Shown here piece by piece: positions 35,044 through 43,282 of a stretch of DNA of 64,000 nt. The position numbers and the translations under genes are program-made. Where the stretch lies: positions 372,001 to 436,000 of the forward strand of contig JADJCA010000007.1 of the NCBI GenBank assembly GCA_016703425.1, read 5' to 3'. Below the pieces are notes generated by a model. It did no database searches, was not told the origin of the DNA, and saw only the letters and a list, made by a program, of their open reading frames with translations. Source of the stretch: Myxococcales bacterium (GTDB taxonomy: Bacteria; Myxococcota_A; Polyangia; Polyangiales; Polyangiaceae). Position 1 is the first letter of the stretch; every line of letters begins with the position of its first letter.

Positions 35044-36591
35044 GTGACGCTACGGCCATCGCAAGCGCTCCTCATGGCAGCTACCGGCGGTGTGCTCCTC
35101 GCCGTGGTGGGGCCACCAACCTCGTTCGTGCCTGGCGTTTGGCTCGCGCCGGCGGCGCTCTACGGCGCCCTCGTCCTCGCGGCGCCGCTCGGCGAAGGGC
35201 GCGGGCGGTTCCGGCGTTTCGTCGGCCGCGGCGCCATGGGCTTCGCCTTCGGCTTCGCGTGCAACGTGATGACGTTTCGCTTCGTGCCCGACGTGATCGT
35301 ACGCTTCACGCCGCTGCCGTGGGTCGCCGGCGCCCTGGCCGTTGTGCTCTTGGCGTGGGCCCAGGGCCTTCGCTATTTCGTGCTCGAGCATCTCTATCGG
35401 GCGATGGCGAAGAGACGCGTGCCGCCGGTCGTGGCCTTCGGCGTGGCCACGTACCTCAGCACCTTCGTGCCGATGATCTTTCCGTGGACGCCGGCCGGCG
35501 GCGCCACCGCATGGCCGGTGACGGTGCAGCTCGCAGAGCTGTGCGGCGAGCGCTTCTTGACGGGCCTCTTCGCGGTCCTCTCGGCGCTGCTCGTCGAGGC
35601 GCTCCGCCATCGAAGGACACCAAGGCGCGCGACGTACTTCGCGGGCGGTGCGGCGCTCATCGCAACGGCACTCATGGTCTACGGCTCTGTCCGGATTCGG
35701 GCCGTGGAGGCAGCGCGCAAAGGAGCGCCGGCGGCGGCCGTAGCCCTCGTGCAGCCTTCCATTGAGGCCCGCGAGCGATGGGAGAAGGGCCGTGCTGCCG
35801 CCATCTTGACGAAGCTCACGGACCTGACAAAGCGCGCGGAGGCCGCCGGCGCCGAGCTCGTCGTGTGGCCCGAGGCGGCGTACCCATATTCGCTGTCGGC
35901 GACGGGCCGACGTGCGCCCGTTGGTTCGTACGCACCGTTGCAAGCGGGCGTTCGCGGCCCCGTGCTGACCGGCGCGCTGACCCACAAGGAGCGCGACGCG
36001 ATGAACTCCGCTGTGGTGATCCACGGCGACGGCACCGTCTCGGAGCCGTACCACAAGATGCATCTTCTCTGGTTCGGCGAGACGGTCCCGCTCGCCGACG
36101 TTTGGCCGTGGGTCCGCAAGACCTTCGCGCGGGGCACGGGGCTCGTGCCAGGCGAAGCGCAGCTCATCCTCCCAGCGGGCAACGTGCGCGCGGCCGTCCT
36201 CAACTGCTTCGAAGACACGGTCCCCGCCGCGGGCCGCGAAGCCGGCCTCGTTTCGCCGAACTTGCTCGTGAACATCACGAACGATGCGTGGTTTGCGGGG
36301 AGCCAGGAGAGCGCACTGCACCTGCGTGTGGCGGTCATGCGCAGCGTCGAGACGCGCCGCGACATGGTACGCGCCGTCAACCACGGGCCCACGTCGTGGG
36401 TCGCGGCGACGGGACGCATCGCAGGGGTCATCGAGCCGACGGTGCCTTCGTTCTTGATGGCGAAGCCAGCGCTCTTGGAGCTGCCGGCGACGGTGTACGT
36501 GCGCTTTGGCGAGACGCCGTGGGTGCTGCTCTCGCTGGGCGCCGCCGCGCTCCTTGTCGCGCGCGGTCGCCGCTCTTCGCGACCAGCATGA
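35044..36591 (+). CDS. lnt: Apolipoprotein N-acyltransferase
   Basis: Inner-membrane enzyme that adds the third acyl chain to the N-terminal Cys of lipoproteins. From the GTG at 35044 the catalytic triad is E277 (WPEAAYPYS), K338 (PYHKMHLLWFGE) and C388 (LNCFEDTVP), almost the same numbering as the E267/K335/C387 known for E. coli Lnt. The first 210 residues hold six hydrophobic segments, the last 25 one more, and the nitrilase domain lies between. A later ATG (35074) is an alternative start. The longer frame from 34915 is unlikely because it overlaps the divergent FKBP gene. Its demand is clear from the many lipoproteins here. Confidence 0.93.
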   Translation: MTLRPSQALLMAATGGVLLAVVGPPTSFVPGVWLAPAALYGALVLAAPLGEGRGRFRRFVGRGAMGFAFGFACNVMTFRFVPDVIVRFTPLPWVAGALAVVLLAWAQGLRYFVLEHLYRAMAKRRVPPVVAFGVATYLSTFVPMIFPWTPAGGATAWPVTVQLAELCGERFLTGLFAVLSALLVEALRHRRTPRRATYFAGGAALIATALMVYGSVRIRAVEAARKGAPAAAVALVQPSIEARERWEKGRAAAILTKLTDLTKRAEAAGAELVVWPEAAYPYSLSATGRRAPVGSYAPLQAGVRGPVLTGALTHKERDAMNSAVVIHGDGTVSEPYHKMHLLWFGETVPLADVWPWVRKTFARGTGLVPGEAQLILPAGNVRAAVLNCFEDTVPAAGREAGLVSPNLLVNITNDAWFAGSQESALHLRVAVMRSVETRRDMVRAVNHGPTSWVAATGRIAGVIEPTVPSFLMAKPALLELPATVYVRFGETPWVLLSLGAAALLVARGRRSSRPA

Positions 36592-36772
36592 CCGGCGGCA
36601 AGCCGGGCTGATCGCTTGGCGATCCGACACGACCGCAAATCGCACAGACCGTCAGCTTCGGCCGCGGCGCCCAACGCCGCGAAAGGTCAGTTGGATTCGC
36701 CTTTTGCGCGAACTCCGCGTCGGTGGCACATCGGGTGCACCTCAGGGTGAAAACCGAACCGTTGAGGCCCCC

Positions 36773-37303
36773 ATGCGATCGATGTTTGCCCTGCCACTCC
36801 TTCTCCTCTCCTTCGTCGTCGGCTGCGGCGAAGCCGCGCCTTCCTCGACCAACGGAGAGAGCGACCAGGCTGCCCTCAACGTGCAGCACGTGGTGCGGAT
36901 GCACATCGCGAAGGGCGCCGCTGCCGACGCGATCCTCGACAAGGTCATGATGGAAAACCCTGAGCTCGTTCGCATGGACGAGGGATTTCTCGGGGTGCAC
37001 ACGGAGGGCTACGTCCTCGAATGCACCGACGGGCTCTGCCTCTTGTCGTTCGAGAGCAACGCCGACCCGTCGCTCGGCGCCCCCTTCAGCGTCCTCGTCG
37101 GCGAGGAGCACGAGCAAGGCGCGCTCTTGGCCTCGCTGCTCTTCAAAGGTCTCGGCAAGACCACAACGGGCGGCGTGAAGTGCAAAGGCAGCGCCCGGTC
37201 GCCGGCGAAGGCGACCTGCGAAATTGAGGGAACGGTGACCGAGGTTGAGCGCGCCGGCGCGCGGGCCGGTGGCGGCGGCTACCGGGCCACGGGCGGGCGC
37301 TAG
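36773..37303 (+). CDS. Small lipoprotein, unknown function
   Basis: A 176-residue lipoprotein from the ATG at 36773 (MRSMFALPLLLL) with lipobox FVVGC. The mature part begins GEAAPSSTNGESD and continues as a soluble alpha/beta domain (VVRMHIAKGAAADAILDKVM, GYVLECTDGLCLLSFE, PFSVLVGEEHEQG). It ends in a Gly/Arg-rich tail (RAGARAGGGGYRATGGR). Two Cys pairs may form disulfides. No family is recognised. The 181 bases upstream, after lnt, hold no supported gene. Confidence 0.78.
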   Translation: MRSMFALPLLLLSFVVGCGEAAPSSTNGESDQAALNVQHVVRMHIAKGAAADAILDKVMMENPELVRMDEGFLGVHTEGYVLECTDGLCLLSFESNADPSLGAPFSVLVGEEHEQGALLASLLFKGLGKTTTGGVKCKGSARSPAKATCEIEGTVTEVERAGARAGGGGYRATGGR

Positions 37304-37398
37304 GCGGCCACTCGGCACACGCTGGCTCACGGCGGCGTGGTGCATGCTGCCGTTTCCAATGGGCGCGCACGGGCACGGCACTTGCTCGGCTTGCTGGG

Positions 37399-37910
37399 AT
37401 GACCCGCGCGCACCTCCTCGCCGCCCTCACGCTCTTCGCCTGCGGCGAGGCGAGCACGTCGTCGGACACCGTTGACGCGGGCGCCTGCAACCTGTGCGAG
37501 GGCAGGGGATTCTTTTCCGTCCTCAAAGTCGTGTTCACCAACCGCGGCGGCGCGGAAGGACTCCGCGACCTCACGGTCACGCTCTGCGAGGGCGCGACCT
37601 GCGGACAGCGTCGCCCTTCTGCCTGACGGCGGAGCTCCGCTGTTCGCCGGCTCCCTTCGCACGGACATCACCACCGACGCCCGCGTCGTGACGGCCTCTT
37701 GGACCCGCCCGACCAACATTCAAGCCGCGAGCCCTTACCGAGTGAAGGTCGACCGCGCCGGCGTCACGGTCTTCGACGAGACGCGAAGCCCCGTGTTGAC
37801 GCCCTCAACCGAGGGCAATCGTTGCTTCCGGGCGGGCGGCGCGCGCAGTGTGGCTTCCAGCGGCGCCCGACCTCGCGGTCATCGATCTCTCTTCTGTTGA
37901 CGCGGGCTGA
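37399..37910 (+). pseudogene. Small lipoprotein gene interrupted by two one-base frameshifts
   Basis: The ATG at 37399 gives a good lipoprotein start (MTRAHLLAALTLFACGEAS, lipobox LFAC). The frame stops at 37626, but from about 37605 the next frame continues sensibly as DSVALLPDGGAPLFAGSLRT through WTRPTNIQAASPYRVKV. Near 37866-37868 the third frame takes over with DLAVIDLSSVDAG and a stop at 37910. Each join needs removal of one base, at GG 37603-37604 and CCC 37866-37868. The restored protein has about 170 residues, with several Cys and a beta-sandwich feel. Either the gene is decayed, or two bases are sequencing insertions, which the rest of the window makes plausible. Confidence 0.65.
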
Positions 37911-37948
37911 CCGGCGGCCGGTCCGGCGAGCGCGCACCAAAATGACGA

Positions 37949-37976
37949 AAGGCGCCCCCCTTTCGGGAGACGCCTT
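37949..37976 (-). terminator. Rho-independent terminator-like hairpin after the HU-like gene
   Basis: A 12-base-pair stem (AAGGCGTCTCCC with GGGGGGCGCCTT, three G-T pairs) closed by a GAAA tetraloop, read on the minus strand 45 bases after the HU stop. It is followed by TCGTCATTTT, so the T-run is short. It is the clearest terminator in the window. Confidence 0.75.
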
Positions 37977-38020
37977 CGCCAGTCAGCACGACGCGGCGAG
38001 AGGCCGCGCCGCGCTCGCGC

Positions 38021-38332
38021 TCACTGGATGAGATCCTTGAGCGACTTGAGGGCCGTGGCGCGGATCTTCTTCGAAGCCGGCTTGCCCTTGATCGTGATCG
38101 GCTGCTTGGTGAAGGGGTTCACGCCGGGGCGATCCTTCGTGGCGGGCTTCTTCACAGCCTTGAGCTTGAGGAGGCCGGGGATCACGAACTCGCCGGGACC
38201 GCGCGAGCTGAGCTGCTTCTTGATGAGCTCGGTGAGGCCGTCAAACACGCGGTTGACGCTCTTCTTGTCGAGCTCCGCGAAGTCAGCAATCTCAGAAATC
38301 ACTTGAGACTTGGTCATGCGCTTTCCAGACAT
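38021..38332 (-). CDS. HU/IHF-like histone-like DNA-binding protein
   Basis: A 103-residue basic protein of the bacterial histone-like family that bends and compacts DNA as a dimer. MTKSQVISEIADFAEL is the helix-turn-helix start, VIPGLLKLKAVKKPA and NPFTKQPITIKGKPASKKIRA form the beta-arms, and the C-terminal helix is LKSLKDLI. The arm reads RPGVNPFTKQPI, so the tip Pro that intercalates is kept. A perfect AGGAGG at 38341-38346 lies eight bases before the ATG, suggesting strong translation. A hairpin terminator follows at 37949-37976, so the gene is likely monocistronic. Confidence 0.93.
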   Translation of the reverse strand: MSGKRMTKSQVISEIADFAELDKKSVNRVFDGLTELIKKQLSSRGPGEFVIPGLLKLKAVKKPATKDRPGVNPFTKQPITIKGKPASKKIRATALKSLKDLIQ

Positions 38333-38614
38333 CGTGCATTCCTCCTGCTAAACGAATCAGAAATCTCTGCCGGGCTCGTACCCGAGGGCTTCGGACACAC
38401 CCCCGCCAGTCACCTCTACGTGGTCCGGGGTTCCGGATCCGCAGGGCGTCGTCGTTGCGTTCTCCGAACTTGCGTCCGGCTCGGCGAAAACATGGGTAGC
38501 ACCCGCGAAAAGCGGCGCGCAAGCGAAAAAAATAGATGTTTTGGAGAATGGCGCCTCCGCGGAGGCCAAAATCTCCGGGAAAGAACATCCATGCCCCGTC
38601 GCTAGCGCGTGTTT
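38333..38614. other. Intergenic region between ybeY and the HU-like gene, with a 14-bp perfect palindrome
   Basis: 282 bases without a gene. At 38552-38565 lies GCCTCCGCGGAGGC, a perfect palindrome that could act as a weak terminator for ybeY (a seven-T run follows about 18 bases later on the minus strand) or as an operator. The region is more AT-rich around 38520-38545 than its surroundings and must hold the HU promoter, which I could not place with confidence. Confidence 0.45.
38341..38346 (-). promoter_or_regulatory. Strong Shine-Dalgarno site of the HU-like gene
   Basis: AGGAGG, fully complementary to the 16S rRNA tail, eight bases upstream of the ATG at 38332. Most genes in this window lack such a match. 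Confidence 0.85.
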
Positions 38615-39157
38615 TTACTTGGACTTTCGGCGGAGCGGTCGCGCCCGCGGCGACGCCGCGCGGGGCCGCCGATCGCCCTGTTTTTTGCGTGTGGGAGACG
38701 TCTTTGTTGCGGCCTTGGGCGCGCTAGCCGCGGCGACGCAGAGCTTTTTGGTCTCTTTCGTCATGGCCCGCTCCTTCGCGTCGGTGTCGTGATCCCAACC
38801 GAGCAAATGCAGGAGGCCGTGCGCCAGGAGGAACGTGACCTCCTCCGCCGAAGAGCGAGAAAACTGGGGCGCCTGGCGCTCCGCGGTCTCGAGGCTGATG
38901 ATCACGTCCCCGAGGACGCGGCCCGCGAGGTGCCCGCCGCTGCCCTCGCGCATGGCGAACGCCAAGACGTCCGTGGGGCGATTCTTCTTTCGGTAGTCGC
39001 GGTTCAATATCTTTATTTGTTTGTCATCCGTTAGGAGGATTGAGAGCTCATGATCTTCGATTTGAAGAGCTCTCATCATCCGCCCCGCGCGCACGGCGAT
39101 GGCGCGGGGGGTCACGATGGCTGAGGGCTTACCTTGGAAGGCGACGTGTATCGGCAC
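38615..39157 (-). CDS. ybeY: Endoribonuclease YbeY (16S rRNA maturation)
   Basis: Zinc-dependent RNase needed for 16S rRNA 3'-end processing and ribosome quality control. The metal site is HGLLHLLGWDHD (H113, H117, H123), and NRDYRKKNRPTDVLAF is the other family block. The core ends near residue 135. The last 45 residues are a basic Lys/Arg/Pro/Ala tail that standard YbeY proteins lack and that may add RNA affinity. The start is a GTG at 39157 (MPIHVAF). It is divergent from the GT2 gene at 39193. The usual neighbours phoH and era are not in this window. Confidence 0.93.
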   Translation of the reverse strand: MPIHVAFQGKPSAIVTPRAIAVRAGRMMRALQIEDHELSILLTDDKQIKILNRDYRKKNRPTDVLAFAMREGSGGHLAGRVLGDVIISLETAERQAPQFSRSSAEEVTFLLAHGLLHLLGWDHDTDAKERAMTKETKKLCVAAASAPKAATKTSPTRKKQGDRRPRAASPRARPLRRKSK

Positions 39158-39192
39158 GGCGCGGGTGCTATCTGTTCGCTACCTCCCGGTCA

Positions 39193-39933
39193 ATGCCGCG
39201 TCCGTCCTTCATCGTCCTGATCCCTGCCTATCGCGCCGCGCGCCACCTGGCCGACGTCATCGCCGACGTCATCGCGTCGGTGCCCGAAGCCGCCGGCCAC
39301 GTGCTCGTCATCGACGACGGCTCCGACGACGAAACCAGCAGAATCGCCGAGGCCGCCGGCGCATCGGTGCTCCGTCACGGAAGGAACCTCGGCAAGGGCG
39401 CGGCGCTCATGACGGGCCTAACCGAGGCCCGGCGGCGCGGCTACCGAGCGGCGCTCACGGTCGACGCCGACGGTCAGCATCCGGGCGACGCCTGCGCCAA
39501 GGTGCTCCATGCGCCGGCCGGCGCACTGGTGCTCGGCGTTCGCGACCTGGCGGGCGCGGGCGCGCCGAAGAAGAACCGCTTCTCCAACGGCATTTCGAAC
39601 TTCTTCTTGTCGCGCTTTGCCGGCATCCCGCTGGCCGATACGCAGTGCGGTCTGCGCCGTTACCCCGTGGACGAAACGCTCGCGCTCATGCCCCAGGAAA
39701 CAGGCTACGCGTTCGAAGCTGAAATCGTGCTCCTCGCGGCCGCCGCCGGCCTCGCCATCGAGCAAGTCGACATCCGCGTGATCTACCCGCCGGAGAACCA
39801 GCGCGTGACGCACTTCGACGCGGTCAAGGATCCGGCCCGCATCATCTTGGCGGTGTTGCGGACGGTTCGGCGCACGCGGGCGGCCGGTCCGCGCTCCGTC
39901 GCCGCGAGGCGCACGTCGGCGGCGGACCCGTAG
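39193..39933 (+). CDS. GT2-family glycosyltransferase
   Basis: A 246-residue GT-A enzyme from the ATG at 39193 (MPRPSFIVLIPAYRAARHLA). Nucleotide-binding DDGSDDETS, GKGAALMTGLTEA and the metal-binding VDADGQHPGD are all present, as is DTQCGLRRYP near the acceptor site. No membrane helix follows, so it is of the polyprenyl-phosphate sugar synthase or lipid glycosylation kind. It is followed after two bases by the C45 acyltransferase gene and then the LolA-like gene, a three-gene operon that suggests making and shipping a lipid or lipid-linked molecule. Confidence 0.9.
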   Translation: MPRPSFIVLIPAYRAARHLADVIADVIASVPEAAGHVLVIDDGSDDETSRIAEAAGASVLRHGRNLGKGAALMTGLTEARRRGYRAALTVDADGQHPGDACAKVLHAPAGALVLGVRDLAGAGAPKKNRFSNGISNFFLSRFAGIPLADTQCGLRRYPVDETLALMPQETGYAFEAEIVLLAAAAGLAIEQVDIRVIYPPENQRVTHFDAVKDPARIILAVLRTVRRTRAAGPRSVAARRTSAADP

Positions 39934-39935
39934 CG

Positions 39936-41381
39936 ATGCGCCGTTGGGCCCGCGTCCTTGCCTTCGGTCTCGCGGGGAGCGCCGGGCTCGCGCTCCTTCT
40001 TGCCGCGGCCCTTCACCTCTACGTCGGCCAGAGGTCGATGACGCCGCCGGACGTTGGCGACGTCGGTGAGGTCGGTGGGCCGGCGCGCAAGCGTGAGAAC
40101 GGCTTTATCCGGATGCGGGGCGGCGTTCGCGAGGTGCACTTGCGTGGGTCACCCAAAGAGCTTGGTGCGGCCCATGGCGCGTTGCTCCAGGACCGCATGA
40201 TGGAGAACGAGGGGGAGCTTTGGGGCACCTTCGAAAAGGTGGTTCCCCTAGCGCCGGCGCGCTTTCTCTTCCTGGACCTCGCGCGACTCCAGTACCGCCA
40301 CGTCGACGGAAACCTGCCGAAGGCGCGCGCCGTCGAGCTGTCGGCAGAGGCGCGAGCCGTCGCGAACGACCGCTTCGCTTCGAAGGTCCCGACCTACGAG
40401 CGCCTCGTCCTCTTGCACGCCCTCTACGACATCGCGCTCAGCTTCGAGCAGTCTCGCTTCGTCGGTTGCTCGACCTTCGGGCTCGGGCCCGCCGCCACGC
40501 GCGACGGCCACACGCTCTTGGCGCGCGCCTTCGACTTCGAAGCCGGTGAGGCCTTCGACCGCGACAAGGCCGTTTATTTCGTCGCGGGGGACGGGACCAT
40601 TCCCTTCGCCAGCGTCGCTTGGCCGGGCCTCGTGGGTGTCGTCAGCGGAATGAATCGCGAGGGCCTCGCGGTGGTCGTGCATGGAGGGCGCGCCGGCCCC
40701 GTCCATAAGGCGGGCGTTCCGCTGGTGTTTTCGATGAGAGGCGTGCTCGAGCAAGCAAAAGACGTGGACGAGGCGGCCGCGATTCTCTCGCGGGAAGCCG
40801 TGATGGTTTCGCACATCGTCATCGCGGCCGACGCGAAGGGACACTTTGCGGTCGTCGAGCGGGCCCCCGGCTCCCCGGCGACGGTGCGCCGCGACTTCGC
40901 TGACCCGTCGCGCGTGGCCGTCACGAACCACTTCGAGGGTCCGCTGGCCGCCGATCCGAAGAACGATAGCGTGCGCCGGAACACGACCACGCTCGCGCGA
41001 CGTGCGCGGCTCGATGAAATGCTGGCGACGCTAGGGCCAAGCGAGGGCGACGTGCCCCGCGCCGTGGCGATGCTTCGCGATCATCGGTGCGCCGGCGGCG
41101 CCGCGTGTGCGCTCGGCGACCGACGCGCCATCGACGCGCTCATCGCGACGCATGGCATCGTCGCCGATACGACGGCGAAGGTGCTCTGGGTCAGCGCCGG
41201 GCCCGGCCTCTCGGGACAATTCGTTGGCTTGGACTTGAACGAAGCCTTCACGGCGACGCCCGACGCGCCGCCGTCGCCAGCGCCAACGGTGGCCGCCGAC
41301 CCGGCCGCCGAGTCGGCCGAGTACAATGAGGTCCGCGCGCGAGCGCGCGGTCTTGGGCAGGCGCGAGGAGACAAGCGATGA
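39936..41381 (+). CDS. C45-type Ntn-hydrolase / acyltransferase-like protein, membrane-anchored
   Basis: A 481-residue protein with an N-terminal hydrophobic anchor (VLAFGLAGSAGLALLLAAAL). A domain of the penicillin acyltransferase/phospholipase B-like Ntn family follows. The probable nucleophile is C178 in FVGCSTFG, followed by DGHTLLARAFDFE, then GVVSGMNREGLAVVVHGG and a VTNHFEG block late in the domain. In the family the Cys is freed by self-cleavage; the Gly-Cys bond here fits. It is probably periplasmic and may hydrolyse or transfer an acyl-amide group. It overlaps the LolA-like gene by four bases (ATGA). Confidence 0.85.
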   Translation: MRRWARVLAFGLAGSAGLALLLAAALHLYVGQRSMTPPDVGDVGEVGGPARKRENGFIRMRGGVREVHLRGSPKELGAAHGALLQDRMMENEGELWGTFEKVVPLAPARFLFLDLARLQYRHVDGNLPKARAVELSAEARAVANDRFASKVPTYERLVLLHALYDIALSFEQSRFVGCSTFGLGPAATRDGHTLLARAFDFEAGEAFDRDKAVYFVAGDGTIPFASVAWPGLVGVVSGMNREGLAVVVHGGRAGPVHKAGVPLVFSMRGVLEQAKDVDEAAAILSREAVMVSHIVIAADAKGHFAVVERAPGSPATVRRDFADPSRVAVTNHFEGPLAADPKNDSVRRNTTTLARRARLDEMLATLGPSEGDVPRAVAMLRDHRCAGGAACALGDRRAIDALIATHGIVADTTAKVLWVSAGPGLSGQFVGLDLNEAFTATPDAPPSPAPTVAADPAAESAEYNEVRARARGLGQARGDKR

Positions 41382-42034
41382 TCTGGACGAGGCGCGACGT
41401 GCTGTCGATGGCGATTGCGGGGGCCACGACCGGTCCGCTGCTGCTTGCGGGCCGGCGCGCGCGCGCTGCGTCGCCGCTCGCGGAGGCGCTGCAGAAGGTG
41501 GCCGGCGCGCGCTCGGGCCTCACGACCTTGGCGGGGCCCTTCGAGCAGGAGCGGACCATTGGCCTCCTCGCCGCAAAAGTGAAGAGCACGGGTACGCTGA
41601 CGATGGTGAGGCCCGACCGACTCCGGTGGGAGCTCGCGCCGCCCGACGCCGTTGTCTATTGGGTGACGCCGGCTGGGTTTGCGTTTCAGAACGCGCGCGG
41701 CGAAAAGGGGCGCGTGCCCGCCACCCACGCGAAGATCGCGGCGGCCCTCGACGACCTCAAGATTGTCTTGGGCGATCGGTTGGACGGCCTCGCGGAGCGC
41801 TATTCGTTGACCCTCGAGAAGAGCGACGGGCCCCTCGTGTCGTTCTCCGCCGAGCCACGCCCCGGCGCCGCCGCCGGCCGTCTCAAGCGCATCGAGTTCG
41901 ACATCGACTTGGCCGAGGGCGGGTCGCCGCGGCGCGTCGTCCTCATCGACGGCCCGAAAGATCGGACGCAGATCGTCTTTGGCAAGCTTGTGCGCAACGG
42001 CGCCGTCGACCCAGAGCGCATGAAGGGCCCGTAG
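41378..42034 (+). CDS. LolA-like outer-membrane lipoprotein/lipid carrier
   Basis: A 218-residue periplasmic protein. The N-terminus RRDVLSMAIAGATTGPLLLA with a twin-arginine looks like a Tat signal, ending near RARAASP. The rest is the LolA half-barrel: GPFEQERTIGLLA, STGTLTMVRPDRLRWEL, VVYWVTPAGFAFQN, and a C-terminal strand pair with IEFDIDLAEGGSP. LolA relatives in glycolipid or aryl-polyene loci carry lipids other than lipoproteins, and its place behind a GT2 and an acyltransferase gene suggests such a job. The housekeeping LolA is probably elsewhere. Confidence 0.85.
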   Translation: MIWTRRDVLSMAIAGATTGPLLLAGRRARAASPLAEALQKVAGARSGLTTLAGPFEQERTIGLLAAKVKSTGTLTMVRPDRLRWELAPPDAVVYWVTPAGFAFQNARGEKGRVPATHAKIAAALDDLKIVLGDRLDGLAERYSLTLEKSDGPLVSFSAEPRPGAAAGRLKRIEFDIDLAEGGSPRRVVLIDGPKDRTQIVFGKLVRNGAVDPERMKGP

Positions 42035-42094
42035 GCCTCTGCTTTGCGCGCCTCGGTGCTCGCGCCCGATGGCGCCCCGTGAGAGCGTGCGCGC

Positions 42095-43195
42095 ATGAAG
42101 TCGCTCTTCGAACCGCTCACCCTCCGAGCTGGCCTCCGAGCTGGCCTCCGAGCTGGCCTGGCTGCGCACAATCGCCTCGTGCTCGCGCCCATGACCAACA
42201 AGCAGAGCCACGAAGACGGCACGTTGTCCGATGACGAGCGACGCTGGCTCGAGTCCCGCGCCGACGGCGGCTTCGGAACCGTCATGACGTGCGCTGCGCA
42301 CGTCGCGAAAGACGGTCAGGGCTGGCCCGGGGAGCTGGGGATCTTCGACGACGCTCACCTCCCCGGTCTCCGCTCCCTCGCAACGGCCCTCCGCGAGCGC
42401 GGGGCCCGGGCCATCGTGCAGTTGTTCCACGGCGGCGCGCGCGCGGACGCCGCCGTGTCAGGCTCACAACCATGGAGCGCGGTCGCCTCCGTGAGCGATG
42501 GAAAACCTATCGCCGCGGCCACCGAGGCCCAGCTTCAAGGTGTTGTCGCTCGCTTCGCCGACGCGGCGGCACGGGCAGCGAGCGCCGGCTTTGACGGCGT
42601 CGAGATCCACGGTGCTCACGGATACCTGCTCACGCAGTTTCTAAGCGCCACGAATGTGCGCGCCGATGGGTGGGGCGGCTCGCTCGAAGATCGCGCGCGC
42701 TTGATTCGTGAGGTGGTGCGCGCGGTGCGGGCGCGCGTCGGCGAGGAATTTACCGTCGGCGTGCGCCTCTCTCCGGAGAACTTCGGCAACGCGCAGGGGC
42801 TCGACCTCGACGAAAGCGTGCAAACCGCACGATGGCTCGCCGACGACGGCGTCGACTTCGTGCACCTTTCCCTTTGGAGAGCGCAGGAGAACACGCAGAA
42901 GCGGCCAAGCGAGCATGCACTGCCGCTCGTGCGGCGAGCCCTACCTTCCGACGTCGCGCTCCTCGTGGCGGGCGGCGTCTGGACCCGCGCCGAAGCCGAA
43001 CGCCTCCTGGCGCTCGGCGCCGACGGCATCGCGCTCGGCCGCTCCGCCATCGCGAACCCCGATTGGCCGCGGCGTGCATCGGACCCGGCCTGGGAGCCGA
43101 GGCGCCCGCCCCTGACGCGCGAAGAGCTCCAAGCCCGCGGCCTAAGCCCCCGCTTCGCGGAGTACATGAGCCAGTGGAAAGGCTTCGTGGTCTGA
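42095..43195 (+). CDS. NADH:flavin oxidoreductase, Old Yellow Enzyme family
   Basis: FMN-dependent reductase of activated C=C bonds, 366 residues with the TIM-barrel order of OYEs: RLVLAPMTNKQS, AIVQLFHGGAR, FDGVEIHGAHGYLLTQFLS (substrate His pair context), NVRADGWGGSLEDRARL, and LVAGGVWTRAEAE with IALGRSAIANPDW for the FMN phosphate. The tyrosine donor of classical OYE is not at the usual point (GAHGYLL instead of the HxxN plus Tyr set), so the class is uncertain. Near the N-terminus a 12-base unit is repeated three times (42121-42156). It follows the LolA gene by 60 bases on the same strand. Confidence 0.9.
   Translation: MKSLFEPLTLRAGLRAGLRAGLAAHNRLVLAPMTNKQSHEDGTLSDDERRWLESRADGGFGTVMTCAAHVAKDGQGWPGELGIFDDAHLPGLRSLATALRERGARAIVQLFHGGARADAAVSGSQPWSAVASVSDGKPIAAATEAQLQGVVARFADAAARAASAGFDGVEIHGAHGYLLTQFLSATNVRADGWGGSLEDRARLIREVVRAVRARVGEEFTVGVRLSPENFGNAQGLDLDESVQTARWLADDGVDFVHLSLWRAQENTQKRPSEHALPLVRRALPSDVALLVAGGVWTRAEAERLLALGADGIALGRSAIANPDWPRRASDPAWEPRRPPLTREELQARGLSPRFAEYMSQWKGFVV
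42121..42156 (+). repeat. 12-bp tandem repeat, three copies, in-frame
   Basis: Three identical copies of CCTCCGAGCTGG within codons 10-21 of the Old Yellow Enzyme gene, encoding LRAG-type units. Relatives of this family normally pass straight from the first strand to the RLVLAPM block, so two copies look like an expansion. Frame is kept at any copy number. Confidence 0.9.
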
Positions 43196-43282
43196 GCTCA
43201 GGCTGATCGCGCCGCTTAGCCGCTTATTGAAGCGATTCGTAAAATTTGGCCACATCAACCTACCTCGGCGACGCTTTCGCGC

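Noticed and set aside
36428..37381. Minus-strand frame with two CxxC-like pairs (RCTRC, VCAIC) resembling a zinc-ribbon protein
   Set aside because: It runs antisense through the lnt end and the lipoprotein at 36773, has no start with ribosome site, and its middle is Arg/Ala-rich. The Cys pairs look accidental.
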